Shown here in pieces: positions 55,810 to 64,000 of a stretch of DNA of 64,000 bases. Source of the stretch: Sipunculus nudus. Its lineage: Eukaryota; Annelida; Sipuncula; Golfingiida; Sipunculidae. The position numbers and the translations under genes were made by a program. Where the stretch lies: positions 42,045,558 to 42,109,557 of the forward strand of contig CM049310.1 of NCBI GenBank assembly GCA_026874595.1, written 5' to 3'. A model generated the notes under the pieces. It saw nothing but the letters and a program-made list of their open reading frames with translations, did no database searches and was not told the DNA's origin. Within the stretch, counting starts at the first letter, position 1, and the number at the start of each line of letters is the position of its first letter.

Positions 55810-55813
55810 TTAA

Positions 55814-55828
55814 CCCTTTAACCCTCAT
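55814..55828 (+). repeat. piggyBac left terminal inverted repeat
   Basis: CCCTTTAACCCTCAT, next to TTAA at 55810-55813. Confidence 0.93.
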
Positions 55829-55879
55829 TAAACTCTGCAGTAATCAGTGCCATATCCTTGAATTAAATTGATAAAATTC

Positions 55880-55885
55880 AATAAA
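55880..55885 (+). terminator. Possible AMT poly(A) signal supplied by the piggyBac
   Basis: AATAAA 66 bp inside the left end is the first such signal after the AMT stop codon (208 nt downstream). Confidence 0.35.
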
Positions 55886-56044
55886 ATGAACCTGAGATGT
55901 TTGAGGATGCACCAAACAGTCATTTCTTTATGAAATTCCATAAAATTTTCAGTGTCAGTTGAATATATCATGTTATTTACAGGGACTGATTGTTCACCTC
56001 CATACACCTTGTCAGACCTGTTAATTAACCTGTAAAGGTAAAAC

Positions 56045-57235
56045 CAGGTAAATAAAACAAAAACTCCAGTGTAAATTAATTGAATAAAATTAATAAATGT
56101 TTGAACTGTAAATGTTATATGCTTGTAAAGACATGAAATATGAATTTGAGTAATATTTTCTTATACAGCAACAATGATTAAAGCATTAATAAATACACCA
56201 GCAAGGTATTGTCAAGGTAAAATGTTCACTGTAGTAAACTTAATGACCAAATACAAGTACATTATTTATTCAAGAAGCCTGAAGGCATTTATATCATTGT
56301 ACAGAAATGTAAGTTGACTACAGTTTTATCACCTATTAATATATTGTGCTCTAATGTACTGTAATACTGTTGATAGTATGGATTGTATTCAATCCAGGTA
56401 AGTTGCCCAGGTAAGTACAGGTGCTTTCACATGTTATGGAATAAATCTTTCAGTGAGTGAGTGATGTAGCCAACCTACTAAAAAACAAAAAATCATATGA
56501 CCCATCTAAGGACATCTTCACATTTATACATTTACTGATTATGACAAAGGTTAATACACTAATGCAGTTAAAACTGCACTTGATATAACAACCAGGTAAT
56601 GTTTAGGTGATCATCATTACAGGTGTATGAACCATATTAAATTTTCAAAGCCAATCAGAAATATATATTTGTGAAAAATTCCAAGAAAATATTCCTTGTT
56701 ACTAGCTGACAATCTTAACAATGATGCAACATCTAGTTTCAAAAGACACAAACTTGTCACTTATGACTACAGGTATAGGTCAGGTAACATACAGGTAAGC
56801 TCAGGTGTGCATAAGAAAATCTGCAAAGTATCTCTGTGCAGCGGTATTTTCTGTTCAGGATTGTTCAGTTTGTTTTTACATGCGAATGACAAAAACATAT
56901 GTTCCCTTGACTTATTACACCAGATTAATAGCACAGTTAGATACAGGTGTGCTCAGGTGGGCATTATGAAAATTGCATGGTGTCTCTGTGAAGTAACTAA
57001 CTTTATTCACTGTAGGTCTGAAAATGACTGTTCAAATGACAGTGCAGAATAATACATACAAGACTAACATTCCAATACATGCAAGGACCACTTATTATAT
57101 CTTTAAACAGCAGAGGTAAATACAAGTTAACTAAGGTGCATTATTAAGTCTCCAGTATAGTGGCACACTTTACTCAGGTGTGCACTATTAAATCTCCAAA
57201 AGTCTATCCATGTAGCAGCACACTTTACTCAGGTG
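56045..57235 (+). repeat. CAGGTA/CAGGTG-rich array in piggyBac non-coding half
   Basis: I count 14 CAGGTR hexamers on the + strand in about 1.2 kb, with further AAGGTA, TAGGTG and GAGGTA variants, often with ACAGGT or CTCAGGTG context and TGTGC after it. Three read CAGGTAAG, the ideal 5' splice site. They are irregularly spaced (10-250 bp). Confidence 0.75.
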
Positions 57236-58147
57236 AACATAATCAACATCCACCAACCTGATTCACATATGAGACTTAAAATTCAAAGACCCTGGCCACT
57301 TAAAAGTAAAGTACCCTTTGTAGTATCATCCAAATGCACTGGGATCTTTCCTCTGACACTAAATGTGATAGGGTGTCCTATCAAAACTGAACAAGTTAAC
57401 ATGTGCAGTTACACGTAATGGAAGGTGCACCATAAATATGAACATTACACAGCACATTTCACTGCATTAACATTCAGTTATTACATGTAAATTCTTTAGC
57501 GAGACTAAAGAACAAAATGTGCATTCAAAAAATTTCATTAAATCCACAAAATCAGCATGTATAATTGGTGTTGGAATGTCAAATGCCAATGAAAAACAGT
57601 TTCTTAGTCCAAGACAAAATCCTGGAGTATGATCTCTTAAATAACATGGTTGTTGTACCCAATTCTGTTACAGCATGACCTACCATCTTTACATCATTGC
57701 TGACAACAATTACTTACCAGTCCAGGGATTACCAAATGCAGAACAGCATAACTAGACAGATTCTCTCAGACCTATGATGATTCCATCAAAAGTTGCATCA
57801 GTATTTAGATGTTGCATAAAAATTCAATTAAAGTTTATCTTGGGATGATTTTCTATAAATCATAAAACATGATTTCTTTACAATTTCACACAAAATGTGG
57901 TTTCAAGCACTAACTGTAGGTAATGTTGTGTATTCTTACACAATGCACTTCAAAACATTCATTATATATATACATATATGGTCTTCAGTAGGTTTTCAAT
58001 GAAGTGAGCATCTTCAAATATTTCTTTACTTGATGATAATAATGAGTCTTTTCGAGATTTTATATATGTGATTGATTTCATGACATTAAAATATGTATTT
58101 AGAATACCAGAGTTCATGTAAGCAGGACATGTAAAAAACACAATGAC

Positions 58148-60001
58148 CTATATCATATGCTCATGGTGAAACTCAGTGTAGCAACCAGTCTTGCACAGAG
58201 TAACCAAGCAGATTGAGCACTGGTATGATGATTCGATGCCACGCCCAGCGGGTGTTTTCCGTTTCTTGACAGAACATTGTACACACACCTTCTTCCGGGA
58301 TGCCATCTTGATAAGTTTGTGTGTGCCAATATTTACTTCTGCAACACACACTTGTGCAACGGTTGTCTTACGCTTACGTCCAGCTCGTTGTTTGCTGCTG
58401 AACCCAGCAATCAAACCTTTGGCAACCTGCAACCTGAAGGCCAGATGACTCATCTTGGCTGAGCATTCCACATCTTCTTCTAATGGGCCTGGTAGTGTCT
58501 CCTTATATAAAATAAAAGAGTTCACAACACACAAATCTACCAGGAACCACAGAAGGTACTTCCACCACTTCTTCGATTCCCTGCCAACTGTATAGTAAGA
58601 TCTCATTTGTCCAGAGAGATCTACCCCTCCCATATACTTATTGTAGTTCACAATGGCACGTGGTTTTGACAGTATAGCAGGCTGACCTCCGGGAAAACTG
58701 TGCCGCTCTATCTGGACATCACCGGGATCTTGACAGGTGCTGAGAACAGGCACTTTCCTTTTGTCATACCACACGATAGCGAGCATATTCCCCTTCTGCA
58801 TCACTATGCTCTCCCCTCTGACTTTCGGGTCGGCATTCTTAATTTCATCTGGCAGTCCCTTGCGGTTCATCCTCATGGTTGAACAGGCATATGTCCCCTG
58901 TTGTTCCAGATGCTGGAGAAGTGCAACAGAACTGAAAAAACTGTCAAAGTAAACATGATGAAACTTGTTCTGAAATGGTTGTGTTAATGAATCAACAACT
59001 CTGTGCCCCAAAGAAACACCTGTTCTGTCATTATCTGCCACTTTCCCAGTATAGATCTGCAGACTGAGGATATATCCATTGGCAGCATCTGCCAACTCCC
59101 AAACTTTGATACCCCATTTAGTGGGTTTGCCTGGCATATACTAACGGAATCTCAAACGTCCTTTGAATGCCACCATGGCTTCATCAACAGACAACTCTCT
59201 CCCTGGTTCATAGAACTTCTTGAAATTCTTATTAGCCATGTCAAAGAATGGTCTGATCTTAGCAATGGCGTCATGGCCAGGCTCACTTCTGGAAGGGTTG
59301 TCACTGTCATTATAAATATGGAGATATTGGGAAAGTTTTTCATATCTCGTCTTGGACATGACATTTGAAACGCCCTCTACTCTAAGATAATTATCCTCGC
59401 TCCAATAACACCAGTAGGCTGGAAGCTGGTGTATTCCCATCATAACCTGAATGCCGAAATACGCCTTTACCTCTTCAGGAGAGGTTTGGTACCAGCGCGC
59501 ATCTCGCCCCTCCCTCGCCTGTCTAGCTTCGGCGTACCTGTTGGTTTCATTCGCAATGTCAATAAAAAAGTCTTTTTCCAAGAGCAAATGAAAGTAATCC
59601 GAGGGGCTTTGGTCAAATTCTAATTCATGGACTGGGCCAGAAGAAGACGTAAATTGATGCAAATTCACATTATGTAAAGTATGGCTCCAACCATCTGAAG
59701 TTATATCAGACGAACTGTCAACTGACGTACCTGCAGTGGCTTCAGGTGGGTCCGCGCGCGCACCTGTCACAGCGGTATAACTGTCGTCCAAGTCCCAAGT
59801 AAAGTCCGAAAGATCAGATGTATGGACAGAACTAACATCAATATCTGATTCAGAACCATTCAGTCCATCCGTATGATACACTTCTCTAGTCCTGTTGAGA
59901 TATTCTTCCCAAGTTTCAGACTCTGAATCGTCCGCTGCATTGTTGTTGTCGGCTGACAGCGACATGCTGGAACTATCACATGACCAAACAAAATTATGCA
60001 T
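58148..60001 (-). pseudogene. piggyBac transposase with one in-frame amber stop
   Basis: An ATG at 60001 opens 286 codons to TAG (59143-59141). The same frame continues at once and stays open for 330 more codons (Tyr, then 329 from the Met at 59137) to the stop at 58148. The reading is therefore interrupted by a single nonsense codon, most simply a C-to-T change of a Gln codon in the conserved block after KGRLRFR. An acidic Ser/Asp-rich N-terminus comes first. The three catalytic aspartates are all present counting through the stop: D273 (SVDEAMVAFKGR), D353 (VYFDSFFSS) and D461 (NKYMGGVDLSGQ). The C-terminus is a cysteine-rich zinc-binding domain (CVQC, CSICL, LCKTGC, HH). The second acidic residue four positions on from V460 in many relatives is Gly here. 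Without readthrough no catalytic product is expected. The coding frame is otherwise undamaged. Confidence 0.93.
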
Positions 60002-60419
60002 CTAGGGCTCTCTTGGGTCATGGGTCAAAGAGCACCGCGGCTCAACCAGTGACGTAGTACACGAACGCTGCTCCTTATCTGTGATGTGGCACACAGCCAC
60101 TGATGACTCTTTTATTTACCATGTGGAACATAAAAATTTAACTTGTGATCAACTTTACGGATTGAACTTGCGACCGCTCTCTCACATTGTCAGCTGGCCG
60201 TATCACGGTATAGTGAGACAAAGGCGCGACTTTCAATCGCCCGTACGATTTAACGCTATGGAGACAACAAAAACAGGGATTTTCGCTCAAATTCTGTGTC
60301 ACAGGTCAAGTAACGATGTACACGAAAACTACAAGGTGTCATTCAAATAGTCACCAAGACTCACGTAATTATTTTCTGTTTACATGTTATTATTTTCATA
60401 CTTTGTCAGACTGTATTTT

Positions 60420-60479
60420 ACGGCCGGTTTCGGCCGTTATGAGGAAATGGGACTACGGCCGGTTTCGGCCGTTATGAGG
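60420..60479. repeat. piggyBac right-end subterminal repeats
   Basis: A 25-bp sequence occurs twice (60420-60444, 60455-60479) at 35-bp spacing. Each copy contains the inverted pair ACGGCC and GGCCGT. They are likely transposase-binding sites, by analogy with other piggyBac ends; the second overlaps the terminal repeat. Confidence 0.8.
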
Positions 60480-60488
60480 GTTAAAGGG
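60474..60488 (-). repeat. piggyBac right terminal inverted repeat
   Basis: Exact inverse of the left repeat, next to TTAA at 60489-60492. Confidence 0.93.
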
Positions 60489-60907
60489 TTAATTTTTTAT
60501 AATTGTATTATTATATGACCTGCCAGTTAGTATTTTGTTCCAGTATTTCACATACACACGAAAATACAGTACAAAAATATGTCTTGATGTTGAGCTGCAA
60601 AAATTCATACTGAACATGTACTCATTGTATTATTTAAATTTGAAGATTTTTCGAGAAAAAAACGCTTTTTCATAACGAAGGAATTAACACATGTAGACTT
60701 TATATGCAGGCTTGACACTTAGAACGCAAAATGTATAAGAATTACTGATATTATTGCGCAAATTTTATACTTTGGACCCATCAGTAGTAGTTGGTAAATG
60801 TAGTGTCTTAATTCATGTTTCTAACAAACATTAAATGGTGATATCACGAACTCAACTAAAACAGGATCACATGTCCGCAACAACAGGAACACGTGACTTT
60901 AACAGGT

Positions 60908-60926
60908 CTACGTGGATTTCACGTAG
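60908..60926. repeat. Hairpin CTACGTG-GATTT-CACGTAG
   Basis: Perfect 7-bp stem with flanking ACAGG and CCTGT extending it across small bulges. Confidence 0.6.
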
Positions 60927-61283
60927 CAGGCCTGTGATGTTTGGTCTCTTGTGCACATATTGTTCACAGCTGTGAATAGCATATGTGAAGCGTAAAGCCA
61001 AAGAACTGTGCATTGGGCTTAAAGCTACAATGTTATTTCTCAGTTTTCTAAACAAGAGGTAATAAAATATTTCCAAAATATATTTACAAATAGAAAACTT
61101 ATGCCAACACAACCGCCTGTGTTTGTGTTGCAGATTTGGGAATTTGGTTGTGTTTAAGGAAACTTATGACAAGGAAAATGTAGACGGGTATCCATGTCAC
61201 GTGGTTGGATATCGAAACACACAGAGTACTCTCGGTATATAGCATGTAACCTTATATAAACCAATCTTTATATCTGCAGTCAA

Positions 61284-61359
<76 letters not shown>
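61284..61359. repeat. (TA)n microsatellite
   Basis: About 76 bp of TA with one TG interruption. Confidence 0.95.
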
Positions 61360-61361
<2 letters not shown>

Positions 61362-62799
61362 TGGAGAATCCAGTTGGTTAAGGGGGTTATCTTTTTATAC
61401 ACATCAACTTTCGTTTATACATATCCAATTTTGGTAAACTAAAGTGCACGCGTTTGAATAAACTGATATATCCAGGCATATCTGTCTTTATATGTACATG
61501 TCATTTTGTCATTTGAAACAATTACTGCATAAAAAGCAATTGATGGTTGGACTATAATCTTAATTTCTGTGTTAAATAACCGTTTAAGAAACTTGACATT
61601 GTTGTTTTTTATTTTAGTTAATATGTTACTGTGTAATGTTTCTATCGCTATCACTTTTTGGGGTTTCTTATCTGCGTTAGATCTGAATAGATACTTTAAA
61701 ATATAATTTACCGCAATATCTTCAGTTTACCTTGTATGACCTAAGTATAATAGAATTAAGTGAGTATTTTGATAATGACCTTAATTCACAGCTTACAAGT
61801 AATAAATGTTATGCACAAATGTTAATAAGCGTCCAAAGTGTTTTGTTCGTAGTTATATACATTACTGTTAATGTTTAATGAAATGTATGTATACTTTGTG
61901 GATTATGAACAACAAAAACCTGCATCCTATTGTAAACTGGATTTCATTTTATGAGGACTTTTCGGTGCTGCTGCACTTATGCGAAGGTTAACAAATTTAA
62001 TACAAAAATCCTTGTCGACTGGAAGTCAAGTTCATTCACATGTTAATCTGTAAGTGTATTTTTATGTGTTACTGAGTTAAGTGATTATATTAAAAAATAC
62101 GCATAACTTATTGAACTATTGAATGTTTATTATAAAATTTGACAAATGACAATTCTAAGTATCATGTAGTTATGTATTTGACGTATAAAAATAAGAGTAT
62201 TTGATGATTTTTATATATATATATAAGAATATTGGCGTCCTAATATATAATATATAGGGTGAATATCAGAAAACCCTCTGAACTGCAAGGGTAGCATTAT
62301 CCAAGTTTAGTTTCGTCAAACTAAGAATATATATACGCACAAATATAATTGCGAAGACGGCAAAAATAAAATTTCTGCCTCTGCCTAAAGACTCTGAGCC
62401 CTGCAGTATTATGAACCTGTTGATATTTTGCAGGTACCTGTGTTAAATAAAAAAAGATTATGTTCAGTTTGTATGCCGTCCGTTTCAATCTTAGTTACTT
62501 TTCAGTTACTCATTGATTACTAAATCAGTAATATATAAATGAACCACATCTTTTTAAGGAACATTTCGTTATATATGAGAATAAAAATTGTTTAATCCGA
62601 GACATTATACAAATATAATATCGAAGCTAACTGCATAAGCTGACATGCTGTCATAACAGTATCATTTGTCTGAATTTAGCGTTTCTAAATTTTTGTGACC
62701 AATTACAAATTATTATGTGATACATTTATTCCTTTATTTTATTCCCTTAACTGTATAGCAAAGATATCCACAGCGCATGAGACAAATTTTCACCCACCG

Positions 62800-62937
62800 C
62801 AACCTTTTGTTAGGTTTCAGACCAGTTTTTGCGACCTGAACCCTTCCCCCCTTTTCCTGACCTGCTTACCTATCTCTGTCATTAGTCCTCCTGGGTTGGA
62901 CACCCTCCCCCCCCCCCCTAAATCCTAGATCCGCCTG
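62800..62937 (-). repeat. Family F (MITE-like) fragment
   Basis: On the minus strand it starts CAGGCGGATCTAGGATTTAG then a G run, then GTGTCCAACCCAGGAGGACT, as in the copy at 44467. Its right limit is unclear. Confidence 0.5.
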
Positions 62938-64000
62938 CACTGGGACGCCGTTATATTGCTAAGCATACATAGAAAACAGGGCAAAAGTTAACGTTCTCAT
63001 GCAGTGTTATCATTTTGAATAGCGGTAGACGACTACACTCACATTTCTCCTCTCAGCAAAAAATTAGCATATGAAAAGTTAGAGCGGGTACAGGATTTGA
63101 GAAATTGGGGGGGGGGGGCGCAGAGGGGGCAGGGTAAGCGGAGATGTTTCCCCCTGAGATGTTGTAGAAATATTTTTGAAGTTTAGCCTGTAATGGCAGG
63201 ATCTGGGGTGGCTTTTAAATACATCATATTGCAAAATCCACATCTCTTTTCCGGTAGTAAGCGCTTAGTGTTCTTTTTCCAAGGTTTTTAGCCCCCTCGG
63301 CCCTTGAATAAGACTTGGTTCGGGATAAAAATGGAAAACCTTGCAAACCTGGTCCATGTCTCCTGTTTTACTTTTGAATTAGTCTAATTTCCGTCTCACC
63401 GGCCGAGTTTGGTCGAATTAGTGCCTTAAAAGAGATCTAAATCTTTATATTATCATTTGAGCTAAATTGGCTCAAATTTTTACGCAATGTCAAAATGGTT
63501 TTTCGAACAATCTAAGTTGAAAGTTAAAATTAGCCCAAATATCTATGCATGGATAAAATTAGCCTGAATATCTACGCTAGACAAACTAATTTATCGACCA
63601 CCCTGAGTTAGAAGAACGTTACTTTGCGTATCATTATACACGATAGACTTATTATGTAGGATATCCAAAGCTGCTATGAACGGCAGGACAGTTCATGATC
63701 TGAGATAATGAAAACTTATGAATGGTTGTACGTGTTAACACCAGATGGCGCTTGATGATTACTTCTGACACGGTTACATTGATGCTTGCAATTTTAATCA
63801 TCCATTGCCTTTCGGTGTAAAATTAAATAAGGAGTACCAGCTCACCATGTATGATGAACAAAATTCAGCGCAACACCTCCATGTATCACGTGCTAACATT
63901 ATCACTACACCTCTGAACATCACGTGACTTCATTATCACTATATGTATAATTTGATCATTATCACCATTGTATCACAAACAAAATGAATAAAAATTCATA

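Larger units (their letters stand above)
55814..60488 (-). mobile_element. piggyBac-family DNA transposon, structurally complete, 4675 bp
   Basis: Terminal inverted repeats CCCTTTAACCCTCAT (55814-55828) and ATGAGGGTTAAAGGG (60474-60488) are perfect over 15 bp. Both ends are flanked by TTAA (55810-55813, 60489-60492), the hallmark of piggyBac insertion. The transposase is encoded on the minus strand (60001-58148) near the right end, and a 2.3-kb non-coding stretch separates it from the left end. Right-end subterminal repeats (60420-60479) have no counterpart on the left, so the ends are asymmetric, as in other piggyBacs. Clean ends and an almost open transposase point to a fairly young insertion. 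Confidence 0.95.
60493..64000. other. Downstream flank, no gene seen
   Basis: AT-rich, no recognised ORF. It contains a hairpin at 60902-60935, a (TA)n tract at 61284-61359, family F sequence near 62800-62937 and a G run near 63106. Its first part would be the remainder of the AMT 3' UTR if the piggyBac landed in it; an AATAAA occurs near 61059. Confidence 0.5.

Noticed and set aside
56696-57052. 118-codon open frame inside the piggyBac
   Set aside because: It overlaps the CAGGTR array, lies opposite to the transposase and has no domain.

Overview
The window looks like non-coding-rich DNA of an invertebrate, most likely a marine mollusc and perhaps a bivalve. That is an inference. It rests on an animal Amt-type ammonium transporter split into nine GT-AG exons, AT-rich introns, a piggyBac transposon, a LINE of the kind whose endonuclease is often mis-named craniofacial development protein 2, tRNA-derived SINEs, and many degenerate repeats with long poly-C/poly-G runs. 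There are no bacterial-type operons and no CRISPR array.

One host gene can be fully supported: an ammonium transporter on the + strand, from ATG 8833 to TAA 55672. Its nine exons join without a frame break into 556 codons, and every intron begins GT and ends AG. Intron 1 is about 32 kb (9077-41026). It holds most of the repeats in the window. Exon 2 carries much of the pore, and its 3' splice site lies in a TTA microsatellite. Intron 4 (8 kb) holds a decayed minus-strand LINE.

Layout. 1-8832: upstream flank with a tandem 1.7-kb duplication (3626-7450), one copy broken by a 462-bp insertion. 9077-22000: intron 1, first part, with a 1.58-kb element with terminal inverted repeats, a repeat with a long inverted arm and a short MITE. 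22011-22424: a complete 414-bp miniature LTR element (TRIM) on the minus strand whose LTRs each contain a tRNA-like Pol III promoter. 22440-37870: a 4.4-kb unit present twice, the second copy split by about 4 kb of extra sequence, followed by a 1.1-kb tandem pair. 37870-55672: the rest of the transporter gene. 55814-60488: a structurally complete piggyBac element with TTAA duplications and 15-bp terminal inverted repeats, inserted 138 bp after the transporter stop codon. Its transposase has a single in-frame amber stop. 60493-64000: flank with no recognisable gene.

The most unusual items are the TRIM with tRNA-like LTRs, the piggyBac sitting in the probable 3' UTR of the transporter with a dense + strand CAGGTR array in its non-coding half, and the microsatellite-embedded splice acceptor.
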